Shown here: piece after piece, positions 1 through 11,262 of the stretch
Layout: the number at the start of each line of letters is the position of its first letter
How positions within the stretch are numbered: position 1 is the first letter of the stretch
Source of the DNA: Phallusia mammillata
Lineage: Eukaryota; Chordata; Ascidiacea; Phlebobranchia; Ascidiidae
Direction: 5' to 3'
Length of the DNA stretch: 64,000 nucleotides
Assembly: GCA_003260075.1 (NCBI GenBank)
Contig: QLIY01000033.1
Coordinates: 66,619 to 130,618, forward strand
Notes under the pieces: generated by a model
The model's database searches: none
What the model was told of the DNA's origin: nothing
What the model saw: the letters and a program-made list of their open reading frames with translations, nothing else
Made by a program: the position numbers and the translations under genes

Positions 1-419
1 TATTCGCAAGATTTGGACAAGATTTACATCATATTTAGAAGAATAACTAATTTGCACAAAATTGACATGCATGAGAAAAGCTTTGGTCGGCCAGTTTGCA
101 ACAATCGACAACAATTGGGTTGTTATTGTTACTCATTATCTTTACCACTTGCGAATGAAATGTGTAAGTACTTGTTGGTTATTTTTCTATTCCAAATGCG
201 ACCTCACATGGCGATAAATTTGCAGCAGAATTACCAAAAAATGGAAAAAAATCTAAAGCCATGAACAAATCAATGCGTGTTTTGGCGTTATAGTCAGATG
301 TTTTCTTGCCAAACCAACTACAACATCATATTGCGGATACATCACATGGAAGTTTCATGCGAACGCGTGTACATGACATGCTAATGTCCTGAGATTAAAA
401 AACCTCGAGTTAAAAGACA

Positions 420-493
420 TGGCCAGTACGGGGATCGAACCCGCGACATTCGCGTTATTAGCACGACGCTCTAACCAACTGAGCTAACCGGCC
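420..493 (-). tRNA. tRNA-Ile (anticodon AAU)
   Basis: On the minus strand this is a 74-nt cloverleaf including discriminator A. The acceptor stem starts GGCCGGT and pairs with ACTGGCC through one G-U pair. The A box reads TAGCTCAGTTGG, the anticodon loop is CTAATAA (anticodon AAT) and the B box is GGTTCGATCC. There is no intron. A TTTT pol III terminator lies just downstream at 412-415. The sequence agrees with the usual animal tRNA-Ile(AAU). Confidence 0.95.
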
Positions 494-940
494 GGTTGAC
501 AAAGTTCGACCCAGTTGCTGAAGACAGTTTGTTGTAAGCGCGTCATTCCCTATTCGCAAGATTTGGACAAGGTTTACTTCACATTTAGAAGAATAACTAA
601 TTTGCACAAAATTGACACGCACGAGAAAAGCTTCTATTGGGTTGTTATTGCTATTCATTATCTTCACCACTTGCGAATAAAATGTGTAAGTTCTTATTGG
701 TTCTTTTTCTGTTCCAAATGCGACCTCACATGGCGATAAATTTGCAGCAGAATTACCAAAAAATGAAAAAAATCTATAGCCATGAACAAATCAATGCGTT
801 TTTTGGCATTATAGTCAGATGTTTTCTTGCCAAACAAACTACTACATTATATTGCGGATACATCACATGAAAGTTTCATGCGAAAAGTGTACATGGCATG
901 CTAATGTCCTGAGATTAAAAAACCTCAAGTCAAAACACAT

Positions 941-958
941 GGCCAGTACGGGGATCGA
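941..958 (-). pseudogene. Truncated tRNA-Ile 3' fragment
   Basis: Only the T-arm/acceptor 3' end of the tRNA-Ile remains (about 17 nt). It is fused directly to spacer sequence that normally lies about 100 bp further along the unit, so a deletion has removed the rest of the tRNA. Confidence 0.75.
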
Positions 959-1354
959 TTTACTTCACATTTCAGACAATAACTAATTTGCGCAAAATTG
1001 CCATGCATGAGAAAAACTTTTTGTCGGCCAGATTGCAACAATCAACAACTATTGTGCTGATATTGTTACCCCTTATTTTCATCAGTTGCCAATAGAATGT
1101 GTATGCTCTGATCGGTTGTTTTGCCATCCCAATTGCGGCCTCACACGGTGATCATTCTGCAGCGGCAATAAAAAATAGGGAAAAACTTACCGCTATGGCC
1201 ATTAACCAATTCGATTTTGTAACAATAGTCGGATATTTTTCTACCTAATTAAACTACAAAATCATGTTGCGGAGGCATCATGTGGAAGTTTCATGCGAAA
1301 AATATACATGACGTACTAAGATCTTGATTTGAAAAACTTCAGGTCAAAAGACAC

Positions 1355-1423
1355 GGTCAGTTCCGGGATCGAACCCGCGACATTGTTATTAGCCCGACGA
1401 TCTAAACAACCGAGCAAACCAGC
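1355..1423 (-). pseudogene. Degenerate tRNA-Ile
   Basis: Aligns along its length to the intact tRNA-Ile copies. It has several substitutions in the acceptor stem and D-arm and a short deletion next to the anticodon stem. The B box is still readable. The stems no longer pair properly, so a functional tRNA is unlikely. Confidence 0.75.
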
Positions 1424-1578
1424 GGGATGACAAATTTAACCCTGTTGCGAAACACATTACAAGCGCAAGTGCATGTGTTGGCATTGTCATGACAAGATTT
1501 AAGCTGGAGACAAAAAACTCTGTTGCCTGATGTTTCCACTGCACGAGAGTAGTGTTTTGTTCGTAACTGGACGACGGA

Positions 1579-1780
1579 CAGGGTTGTTTTTAAGGTTTGG
1601 TTTGGGTGACCGCTAAGTAGTTTTAAGAGACCGCAAGTGTTTCATTTAAATACCAAAAAATAGCCATATTTGCTTAAACGAACCATTACTTTTCTACTGT
1701 AGTTGGAAGTCCAAATTTTGGGAAACCGCTGGAGAAATTTGGACCGTTTCGGTCCCCCAAAACACCTTAAAAAAACACTG
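1579..1780. mobile_element. hAT-like MITE, family 1 (202 bp)
   Basis: The element begins cagggttgtttttaagg and ends ccttaaaaaaacactg, giving terminal inverted repeats of the CAGNG form. It is flanked by a perfect 8-bp direct repeat, acgacgga, at 1571-1578 and 1781-1788, the target-site size expected for hAT transposons. It has no coding capacity. A second, internally deleted copy in the opposite orientation lies at 46614-46759. Confidence 0.85.
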
Positions 1781-2110
1781 ACGACGGATACCAAATTATG
1801 AAATCTTCGGTACATGTAATTTTATTTTTAGGAGGGACAATTGCAAAACGTTATTTTGTCAAACAGAATTGTAAGCGGCCTGGAAATCAGGACCCGAACC
1901 CGAAAGGACAAGTCAGAAACCTGTCCCGAAACCGAAATTTAATCTAAACAAAACCCGAAATAGGTCCAAAAGTTAAATTTGCCATTGTGAACTTTCAAAA
2001 CAAATGTGATCTGTGCAAAGTTAAACCCTAATCAAGCTCGTTTATTGAAAACTAACGCCCGATCAAACCATGACGAAGACATGGGCTTGAAACATCAAGT
2101 AAAAAATATG

Positions 2111-2182
2111 GGCATGACGGGGATCGAAGCCGCGACATTCGCGTTACTAGCACGACGCTCTAACCAACTGCGCTAACCGGCC
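2111..2182 (-). pseudogene. tRNA-Ile-derived copy with AGU anticodon
   Basis: The body matches the neighbouring tRNA-Ile genes but the anticodon loop is CTAGTAA, so the anticodon is AGT (Thr type). The 3' acceptor strand carries changes that break several acceptor pairs, and the T-stem has a C-C mismatch beside the loop. The A and B boxes are nearly intact, so it could be transcribed. A working tRNA is doubtful. Confidence 0.6.
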
Positions 2183-2620
2183 GGATGACTAACATCGACT
2201 TTGTTACTGAACACACACTTGCAAACGGACCAGTCTCAAAACACAATGCACAGAAAAGATTTATATGAAGCTTGAGAAATAAACTATTTTACGCAATGTT
2301 TCTGTGACGTAATGACAGTCTTTTGTTTAAAACTTAACGACAATTACCAACTCGTCAATTCAACAATAAAAATATCAGTCATTGTTGGCAAGAGCAATTA
2401 ATTGTAAAATTAGAAAGTGCGTAAGTCGAAAGAAACAATAACAGTTTGCAAGATTAAACGAGAAAAGCACGTCGAATTGATAACTTTCATCTGTTAAGAA
2501 ATAATAGTCGCCAAGTTGGAGTGCGTAAAATCTATAGATCTCATCATGTGGAAATGTTCTTGCCAAAAATATAAATGACATGGTAAAGTCCGGAGATAAA
2601 AAACCTCAATTCAAAAGACA

Positions 2621-2694
2621 TGGCCAGTACGGGGATCGAACCCGCGACATTCGCGTTATTAGCACGACGCTCTAACCAACTGAGCTAACCGGCC
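2621..2694 (-). tRNA. tRNA-Ile (anticodon AAU), second intact copy
   Basis: Identical over the full 74 nt to the copy at 420-493, including anticodon AAT, the A and B boxes and discriminator A. A TTTT stretch follows immediately downstream on the minus strand. Confidence 0.95.
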
Positions 2695-3505
2695 GGACGA
2701 CTAACATATTGACCCCGTGGCGAAACACAAAACAAGCGAAACCAGTTGCTGAAGACACTGTTGTAAGTGCGATTGCCTCGATGTGCAAGATCCGGACAAG
2801 ATGTACATCATGTTTAAGACAAGAACTAATTTGGGCAATTTTTCTATGACTCGAGAAAACCTTTTTGTCGTTCATTTTTTAACTATCAGCAACTATTGCG
2901 TTGTTATTGTTACTCATTATTTGTACAACGTCCGTATCAAACGAGTAAGCTGTCATTGACTGTATTTTCTTAGCAAGTGCGACCTCTTGTGGCGGAAATT
3001 TTGATGCAGACTTATCAACAATTGAAAGCTAGATATCAATTATTCAATCATTGTGTTTTTGTGACCATAAGCAGATGTTTCTTTTTAGCCAAAAGAGAAA
3101 TATAAAAGCCAATATAAGTTTGCAAGAATAAAACAGAACAACACAATGAATCTTCAAATTTTATCTTTTTTAAAATAAGCTTATAGTCGCAAAGTTGGAT
3201 TGCATAAAGCCCACGGTTCAATGTTTCTCTTATTCCTTTATTCTACTACGAAATACACTTGAAAGATATAAGTGAAATGTGTTGTCCCGAATAAAAAGTG
3301 TAAGCTGTCATTGGTTGCATTTTCTTACCAATTACCAACAATTGAAAGCTAGACATCAATTAATCAATCAATGTGTTTCGTGACCAGAATCAAATGTTCC
3401 TTTTTAGCCAATTGAAAAATGTAATAGCCAATATAAGTTTGCAAGAATGAAACACAATAACAAAACGAATCTTAAACTTTTATCTTTTAAAAAAATAATA
3501 ATAGA

Positions 3506-3579
3506 TGGCCAGTACGGGGATCGAACCCGCGACATTCGCGTTATTAGCACGACGCTCTAACCAACTGAGCTAACCGGCC
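3506..3579 (-). tRNA. tRNA-Ile (anticodon AAU), third intact copy
   Basis: Identical to the copies at 420-493 and 2621-2694. The downstream flank has diverged from the other units but still supplies a T-rich pol III terminator on the minus strand. Confidence 0.95.
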
Positions 3580-4356
3580 GGACGACTAACAGCGACCTAG
3601 TTGCAGAAGACACTTGTAAGCACGCCTGTCTGAATTTGCAAGACCCGGACAAGATTTTCATCAAGCTGGGGATAAATATCTGTTAATCAAGATTCCTACG
3701 GGTAATGAGAAGTGATTTGTTTGCCACTCTGCGATAATCAACAACTGATGTAGTAAACGATAAAAGTATATTTTATGACAAAAAGCGTGTGACGGCATAT
3801 GACATAATACAGTACAAAATTTTCTTTGATTGCTTGTAGCCTGCTTGCGTTAATTTTGTACCAAAATACACGCCAATACTATTTCTTCTCGGAAATGCGT
3901 TTAAATATTTTGTTGGAGCTAAGCGTGCACGTCGGCTGAAAACATATTCTCACGTTGGTTGCTCAACTGGCACAAGCTCATGTGGAACACGAAGCGAAGT
4001 TTCGTTTGACACGAATTTCGTTATTATTGTTTGTTACTCAGTATCTGGACAACTTCCAGGAAACAAGTACAGGTTGTCAATAGCGGTGTCTCCAATCCAA
4101 GTGCGACCTCTTTTGGCAATGATTTTAAGCTAAAAAATAACAAAAATATGTTACAAATGTTTCCAGCTCATTATGTGAAAGAGGGACTCATGGAAAAAAG
4201 ACAAATAGTCAGATCTAAAAACTATATAGAGCTCTTCTGGCAATTGTATTTTTGTATCGGTGTTTTGTCGTCCTATGCACGCTGCATTCATCAAATAAAC
4301 AACACTGTTTGCGCGTAGAGCAGTGCACGATAAACAAGGGGGTAATAGGATCTCAC
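3580..4356. other. Intergenic / 3' flank of Reeler-MAM gene A
   Basis: Holds the degraded edge of the tRNA array, then AT-rich sequence. The paralogue at 12869-15584 has a last exon encoding the final MAM strands. I searched here on the minus strand for an equivalent and did not find one. The small ORFs on either strand look random. Confidence 0.5.
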
Positions 4357-6355
4357 CTTGATGAGTTGTTCACTGTCTATTTGTACAAAGTAATCCTTCC
4401 ATTCGTTGGCTGGCAAGTATTTCGTCAACAAGACTTCATCACCAGCCATCACTCTAAGTTCGTGTCTCATGGTCCGAATCCCGGATCCGAAGTATCTCAC
4501 GTGATGATGGTGGGCAAGATGGAAGCAAAAACAACCGGAAAGATCCTTATCAGTTTCTAGTACCACTTGCTGTCCTGGCTGAGCCGGGCTGCTGGCTTCC
4601 ATGTACATGTAATAGTTGCCTGACAATGTATACAATCAGGTTAGGTGGACTGTGAAGTCTTTCAGTGCTGAATATGTAAACATCAAGTGGTGAGTGTGAG
4701 GGACTGCGTAGATACGCCACGTTATGCAAAATTGGTTATACGGGTGTCGTTATTCTTAACAACCTTAGGTGAACCACTATGCCCGAATATTCTCTCTAAA
4801 CCTTATTTTCAATAATAATAAAAATGCATGCACCAAAGCTGGTCTGCTTAAAATGTTTGACCCATTACGTTCCGAAGCGCAATTCCCATCCTTACGCGTG
4901 AGAAATCATACAAACTATAAATTTGTTTGTTGTACATCGAACGACCGCATGACAGTACCTACGGCCGCTTGCTCCGGTCCAGTCATGTGCGAAGGGGTTT
5001 CGCCTCGGTTCCTGAGCCAACCATAATTTTTCCAGCCCATAAAATTTGATCCAGTTTCAAAGCTTGTGTTGTACTCTATTAAAACAAAAAAATAATTATC
5101 TCGTTTTGGGTTGGAATCGAAATACGAATAAAGAAACTTTGCTTACTAAATGGAATGATTGTCTTAAAAGCGTGTTTGCAGTCTCCAATGTCGATGTACC
5201 GACCCACAGGTTCCTCAGTTGTAGTTGTTGTCGGTTTCATTGTTGTTGTATGTTTCATTGTAGTTGTTGGTCTCATTGCAGTCGTGGGTCTCATCGTAGT
5301 TGTTGGCCTCATTGTAGTTGTTGGTATCATTGTAGTTGTCGGTCTCATTGTAGTCGTGGGTCTCATTGTAGTTGTTGGACTCATTGTTGTTGTCGGTCTC
5401 ATTGTAGTCGTGGGTCTCATTGTAGTTGTTGGTCTCATTGTTGTTGTCGGTCTCATTGTTGTTGTCGGTCGCATCGTTGTTGTCGGTCTCATTGTTGTTG
5501 TCGGTCTCATTGTTGTTGTGGTATCAGGAACAGGTGAAGGCAGCGCTGTATCTTTGGCTTTGCAACTGATGTTTTTCAGTATATCGACTTGCAAAGTAAC
5601 GAAACTTACTACAACGGTGGCTCTGTCGAAAACACGTTTCCAATTCAATACAATTTGTAACACATAAAAACCAAACAACTGAACAAAAAATTACCGAATT
5701 ATCAGATCATGCTTTTCGCAAATAGAGGGCCCTATCCAGTTTGCTGAAACTTGATTGGATTTCTTGTTTCCGTTAGCGTGAGAAAAAGCGCTTTCCTGCT
5801 TTCTGAAGCAATCCAAAAGTTTAAAATCATTGCTGTCAGGTTGAGTAAATCTTCCCACTGCTGTTTTGTCATGTGAATCTCGAACTTGAATGAAAATTCC
5901 TTTTAATTTACGTGGTCCCGACACAGTTACTATAAAAATAAATAAGAAAGAGCATTAGTATCATATTGTATTGTTTACAAAACTAGATAAAATACCAATT
6001 ACTATTGATTTTGGTTTGAGGTAGTTCACGCACACATACGAGTATAAATAACAAGTTCTTAGATTTGCTTTTTCCTCACTTGGTATACAACGTAACAAAA
6101 CACACAAACAAAATTACAAAAATATATCGTTTCAGAGCTTTCGGATTGCGACTTACTTGTAATCTCCTCGTCTGGCATGAAACTGTCACTTGCCGAAATT
6201 GTGAATCCCAATTCTTCGGGAAATACCCCAGCACGTATGTGCCCTATGGGTGACATAGTTCTGCATGCACCCAGTGGCGGCCCCAGGGAATAACCATTTC
6301 CGATTGTGACGTAACAAACCAAACAAAACGTCAACAACCAAAATTTAAAATTCAT
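4357..6355 (-). CDS. Secreted Reeler-MAM protein A (3' end incomplete)
   Basis: Five exons join in phase: 6157-6355, 5695-5929, 5147-5622, 4959-5075 and 4357-4619 (430 codons, no stop reached). Exon 1 encodes a signal peptide (MNFKFWLLTFCLVCYVTIG) and the start of a Reeler domain, which exon 2 and the first part of exon 3 complete. Exon 3 then carries about 16 Thr-rich hexapeptides of the type TTTMRP, a likely O-glycosylated stalk. Exons 4 and 5 encode a MAM domain (SFETGSNFMGW, then NYYMYMEAS and GCFCFHLAHHHH). Splice phases match gene B exon for exon. The family is extracellular and adhesion- or defence-related; the exact role is unknown. The expected last exon (final MAM strands and stop) was not found, so the gene may be truncated or the exon diverged. 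Confidence 0.8.
5215..5520 (-). repeat. 18-bp coding tandem repeat (TTTMRP)
   Basis: About 16 copies of an 18-bp unit inside exon 3 of Reeler-MAM gene A. Copies differ mainly by synonymous or single-residue changes (MSP, MIP, MKH). Other frames stay open across the array only because the repeat lacks stops, so overlapping ORFs here are not genes. Confidence 0.9.
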
Positions 6356-8870
6356 GATTAATAATTATCAAATTTGGACGTGCAAACAAAGAATCTGAAA
6401 CAAAGAGAATGGTTTGTTAAATAACAAAAACTATTTATTATGCCAGTATGTTTTAAAATTATTATGTTGCAATCAAACAAAGCAAACCATATGTTAAAAA
6501 TTAGGCCGACGTAGCCTGTGCTACAGTAAGAAATAGCTCCTGGTTTTAACATGCACTTTTTTTGTTCAAAAAGATTTTACACGTATACCTTTAAAATACG
6601 TGCTTTTTGATCACACTTTTTTATTTACGGTAAGCAAAACAATCCTTGCAAAAATAGCTTTAAAACTCGCTTTATTGATTGTTCAACTAAAAATGTGCAA
6701 AAAATACGTTTTAAAGCAGCAGCAGTTTTTGTGCAAAAACGTACAACATTTTTTTTAATTGTGCTGATGAAACTATTTATTGAATACGTCTATGCCGCAA
6801 TATCCCCGAGATTTCTCAAAACTAGCGTCGCTGCCGCATAACACCGTGATTTTATAACCGCGGCACAGAAAAACGCCACGCGTCGAAAGTGATTCATCAA
6901 ACCTGAACCGGCAATTATGCCGTCCACTATCCGAACACACCCGCTTAAATCGGATCAGCTGTGTGTCCTGATACAGCGGACGGCTTTCAATCGGTTTTGC
7001 CCGGGCGGGACGTGTAAAAGCGCTGTATAATTAACTACATCGTTTACGCAAGGCCAGGTGACAATTCGCGTTCGTGGTTTCAACTTTTTGCGATAATTGT
7101 ATCTCTCTGTTTATGACCTCAACTTGCTGACGTCATAGCTAACAACAATCTTTTATAATTAGTTCGAGAATAAAGGATGTATGCGTTGTCTTAGAGCCAA
7201 TGCCATTAAGCGTTTAACACAGTTATGACATGCAATTACAGCACGTTGTATTTGGAATTGAGGAGCTACGGCAATGGGTAAGCATCTGGAAAAGTTTGAT
7301 AGGCAGCTAATATTTAAACATCTTTCACTTCTATTTATCTTCCACTGGAGTTTTCCAAGCAACTTTGTTTTTGTGTTTGTTTAGTTTTGTTAAAAAAACG
7401 TTTCTATGATAACTGCTTTTTAAGAAATATATATATATAGTCAACAATATTTTTGCTAACTACATTAAAACCAGCATATAAGACGCGAAAACAAAAAGTT
7501 CATAGATGCACAACATGAGGCCCACAGGACAAATTAGCCCCTAATCGGTGACACGCGTAAAGGTTCTATAAAGTTTAAAATTGTACTTTTTAATGCTGAT
7601 GTCCTGTTTTCTAATTTGTTCAAAAAATAGTTGTTTGGGAAACTAAAATAAATGGACCCACGACCCTGTTTGGCTTCTGCCCCAAATGTAAATGATAGTT
7701 ATTCTCGGTAACACAGCTTCTGCGAATATGCTTTACTAAAACAAAGCAAAATTATCATTACTACAAAAACTGCAAATAATTTTGAAACTTCTTAAACTAA
7801 TGAAGTTAGTAATTTGACTACATCACACATTTTGTGAGTGTACGCACGACTATAAAAACTTTTAAGACCTCGTCTCGTTTACCATACATAAAACATTGAT
7901 CCCTTTCTAACACACCTGCCTAACTGCAACAACTCACCCAGTGTAACAAAATAAATTCAACGTAAGTAGTTATAAGTCTCAATGTATAAGTCTCTAAATT
8001 CGAAACATTTTTCTGTAAAACACGTTTGCGGTTGCGGTTACGCCCTTCGTGCCGATTGTTTATACGGTGGCATATTTGCTACGTGTTTTCGGTTATTTAA
8101 CGGGGTGTGGTGGCGTTTGATGGTACTCCGACACGTACAAGAATGACAATTCATTTTTGTCACACCGATAAAATTCTTGCCGCATGAAGCATACTGTAAG
8201 AATGTTTCACATTTGATTTATGCAAATACTATTTTAGGCAATTGGAGTTAACTAGATGTGTTCGGACGTTTTTGTTCAAACTGCTTAGATTCCGCTATAC
8301 TTGCTTCAAAATTTGTATGTTACTTTGGAATAGGTATGGTTGTTAAAGTAACATAAACTGTTCGGCAACGCGCAGTAGTTTGGGGACGTATTCCTATATT
8401 TAAACCGTACATTGGGCCAAATGTGATTTATTGTACTTTGAAAAAATATTCTTCGCAAGAATGTGCTGCTTGCAAATAATAATTAATAAAATAACATAGT
8501 TATACGACGCTTCGTTAAAAACATGAACTAAATAAAAACGAAAATTCAAACCTTTTTTGATTTCTTGTATAACTGTTTAAAAAACTTTGAAAGTCATCCC
8601 AAAGGTCGAACCCTGATCTAATCATTGTTTTTATTTTCGATTTGCTGCGGGGCATTCATGTACTACAGATTGTGGCGCCGAGATTCGCTTGTTGATAGGT
8701 TTCCTTTCTGTCTACCGCTTTAGGGAAAGTGCGGTTGGGTCATAACATTTTACAAGCGTAAACTCTATGCATAAAAACCGTCGAAAAACGTAATAGGAAA
8801 CAAACCGTCGAAACAAAGTCAACCAATAACTTAATTGTTTTTTTAAATCAGAGGTCATTGTTTTCTAAAA
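6356..8870. other. Intergenic region between divergent Reeler-MAM genes
   Basis: AT-rich sequence upstream of gene A. The stretch 6780-7080 is locally richer in GC and CpG. I see no credible exon, RNA gene or repeat with clear boundaries. The ORFs are short, without family motifs. Confidence 0.4.
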
Positions 8871-9508
8871 CTGGTGTCGGCAACGTTTGACTTTTTGGGT
8901 GGTTCACAGGACGTTCACTAAATTTGTTGATCAACTAGATATGATTGCATACTATTTATTGAAGGAGTATCAAAATGTAAGCTGGTGATAATTGTATATG
9001 ACTTCTTAAAAATCGGTTTTAAAGAATTATGTTTCAAGCCCAAATGGTTGTTTCGTATAGGTACTTCAATCTTGCTCGAAACAGAAATGGTCCACGACAT
9101 CATTTTTACTGGGCCGGGGTCCATGGCTCGAAACGAGTTGAGAACCACTGCGCTAGACAACCAGCTTGGCATATACTTAACAGCAAAAGGTAGAGATTTA
9201 CCGAATATGAGGTTTGCCGAATTTATTTGGCCGGATGGGCGGGTTTTACACAGATTCGGTTTCGACCAAATAATTTGTTGCGATTCGACCGAAACTGAAT
9301 CGTTTACAAACACAAATTTAAAGCGTAAAACGTGTATTTTCTGCTTAATAAAACCTAACGCAATCTTTCAAACTACGCAATAACTAGTATCGCGCCAATT
9401 ATTATAATTTTTAAACATTGCCGTTTTTCCCACTTCAGACACAAAGTCAGTATTTCAACCTAAAATGTACATGGCCCGGTAACAAACTCTTCACGTTGCC
9501 GACCACTG
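8871..9508. mobile_element. hAT-like non-autonomous element, family 2 (about 638 bp)
   Basis: The left end reads ctggtgtcggcaacg. The right end, read inward on the other strand, is cagtggtcggcaacg. The flanks are ttctaaaa (8863-8870) and ttctaaat (9509-9516), a 7/8 match for an 8-bp target duplication. Near 9131-9144 there is an internal gttgagaaccactg, which resembles the end of a related element and may mark nesting. The 132-aa ORF inside shows no transposase motif. Confidence 0.65.
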
Positions 9509-10709
9509 TTCTAAATCATTTTACCTTTATAAATAGACTGTTGAGTGGTTGTCTGTCTGGTGCAAAATTGCATGTCCTTATTTAACTATTCACGAGTCGG
9601 TCCTCCTATTTTTTGTGAAACACTCCTTTCTTTACAAAAATTATTTTGCTAAAGACACACAGCAAATAACGCCTGTACAGGTCAAAACTCTAGCTAAATC
9701 TGCATCTTGCTTACAACTTAAGATTTTATACGCGTTTACATTCCTGGAATCAGCCCCGTGGCTGTTTAACTGTGCAAGATGGCATGATTTAGTTCATGTA
9801 CTTTGTCCAACTTCAAAAAACATGTCAGGCGCGTTAAGATGGCAGGTGCGATATTTTCGTACAAGTTACAATCGTGTAAAATCTGTCTTTGTGCAACCGC
9901 ATAAGCTTGGATGATAAGCTCGAACTCGAAAGGTGCACAGTTCAAACCTCATTACATGTCTATGAAATACAAAAGAAAATGCGGTCTTCAGTTGGTTTAA
10001 TCGTTATTCACATAGGGTGCGGTGCATTATACTTTTTTACCTTTCGCTGTTTGCTTCGTTACTACGCAGTGCACAGCACTATACGCATATTGTATTGTCA
10101 ACGTTTGGTCAGATCCAAAGTTGTTAGTCTAACTTGGCTTTTCGAATCGCGTTTAAATTCGGGTTGGGGTTTGGACGAAACAACCCTGATTTGGGCCTGA
10201 CTTTACCCTAGTTGATCAAATTTGTATTTTGGGTGAAGTTCAGTCTTTATTTGAAAAAACACGGGTTCCGTTCTGGCTTTGGTGACAGGATTAGAACCCA
10301 CACTTTTGTAAACACAAAAGGCGGTTGAGCTAACCACACAGGCATGTGCAGGTGCAGATTAAGCCTTACACAACTATAGCATGAGATTTTGTCGCTGACT
10401 GTGCAGTGAACGCCTTTTGCTCCGTTTTTTGCTGACACTTGCGAGAGCAGATAATTTGTTGCAGTTGTTACTCATGACCCAATTTTATTATTTTTATTTT
10501 TGTAGGTATGGCGTTTACCATCTATCCAGCAATTGTGCCCTTTACTTTGTCATTTATAGGGTCTTACCGGGCGCAGATATTTCTGAATATTTTGGCGCGA
10601 TTGAGTTTGTTTCATCGGGATAAATAAACTCAACTCCAATACCGTGCTATAGCACTGATACATAGAGGCAATCAAACAATGGCCCTAAAATACTGCTTAG
10701 TATTGTAGA
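9509..10709. other. Intergenic, no supported gene
   Basis: Three overlapping ORFs of 100-120 codons occur on the plus strand but lack recognisable motifs, splice context or codon periodicity that I can see. A tRNA-like segment lies at 10283-10350. Confidence 0.35.
10283..10350 (-). other. tRNA-like / SINE-like segment
   Basis: The minus strand shows an A-box-like TAGCTCAACCG, a possible anticodon stem CTTTTG/CAAAAG, and a B-box-like GGTTCTAATCC. Spacing is roughly tRNA-like but the anticodon loop is too long. The motif gacaggattagaacc recurs at about 57879, suggesting a dispersed tRNA-derived repeat rather than a functional tRNA. Confidence 0.35.
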
Positions 10710-10800
10710 TCAGTGGTCCCAAACTTTTTTAGACACGACCCAAACATTTTCGAAAATTCATTTTGTGATTTTCCGCGACCCATGGTTATGTATATTTTTA
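10706..10800. mobile_element. hAT-like terminal fragment
   Basis: Begins with cagtggtcccaaac, the form typical of Charlie-like hAT ends, followed by degenerate sequence. I could not locate the opposite terminus or a target duplication. Confidence 0.35.
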
Positions 10801-11022
10801 TCTGGAAAAAATGAAACGTCTCGAAGAGTTACTTTTTATAAGCCAGTACCATACATAGTCAGCCAGAAAACTTGTCGCAAAACGTCACAAGAGAACACTG
10901 CGTCGATACGTTAAAACAAGCTGTTATAAAATTATTATTACCCAACTGTTTAAAGCCGTGGAAAAATAAAGGCTAATGGCACAAATACAAATAGAGAACT
11001 TTTTTATGAAATGTATGATGAA

Positions 11023-11262
11023 CTGTCCGTTTAAGTGAATTATCCGTTTAAGTAGATTATGCGTTTAAGTGAATTGTGCGTTTAAGTGAATTATGCGTTC
11101 AAGTGAACTATGCTTTTAAGTGAGTTATTCGTTCAAGTACATCAACTGTTTAGTTGAACTATGCGTTTAGGTGAATTATGCGTTGAAGTGAGTTATGCGT
11201 ATAAGTGCGTTATCCGTGGAAGTAAATTATGCGTCGAGGTGAATCAACCATTTAAGTGATTT
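11023..11262. repeat. 17-bp minisatellite, about 14 units
   Basis: A degenerate tandem repeat with consensus tgcgtttaagtgaatta, about 14 consecutive 17-bp units with roughly 1-6 changes each. It lies between the two Reeler-MAM genes. Its period is not a multiple of three relative to any gene, so it is non-coding. Confidence 0.9.

Larger units (their letters stand above)
1..3640. repeat. Tandem array of tRNA-Ile-bearing units
   Basis: A roughly 550-bp unit recurs: the opening sequence at position 1 reappears at about 550, a truncated version resumes near 959, and more diverged copies follow around 2100, 2600 and 3500. Each unit has a minus-strand tRNA-Ile or its remnant followed by a similar spacer that starts near 'gcaagatttggacaag'. 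Three tRNAs are intact and three are degraded, so the array looks like duplication followed by decay. The ORFs seen in the spacers shift frame between copies and are not credible genes. Confidence 0.85.

Noticed and set aside
4769-5026. 85-aa plus-strand ORF
   Set aside because: Overlaps the minus-strand MAM exon at 4959-5075, which has family motifs and splice sites in phase.
5046-5667. Two plus-strand ORFs over the TTTMRP repeat (Cys/His-rich and Val-rich)
   Set aside because: Shadows of the minus-strand coding repeat. They lack a start context, domains or splice support.
8985-9383. 132-aa plus-strand ORF and overlapping 131-aa minus-strand ORF
   Set aside because: Both lie inside the hAT-like element, mirror each other and show no transposase or other motif.
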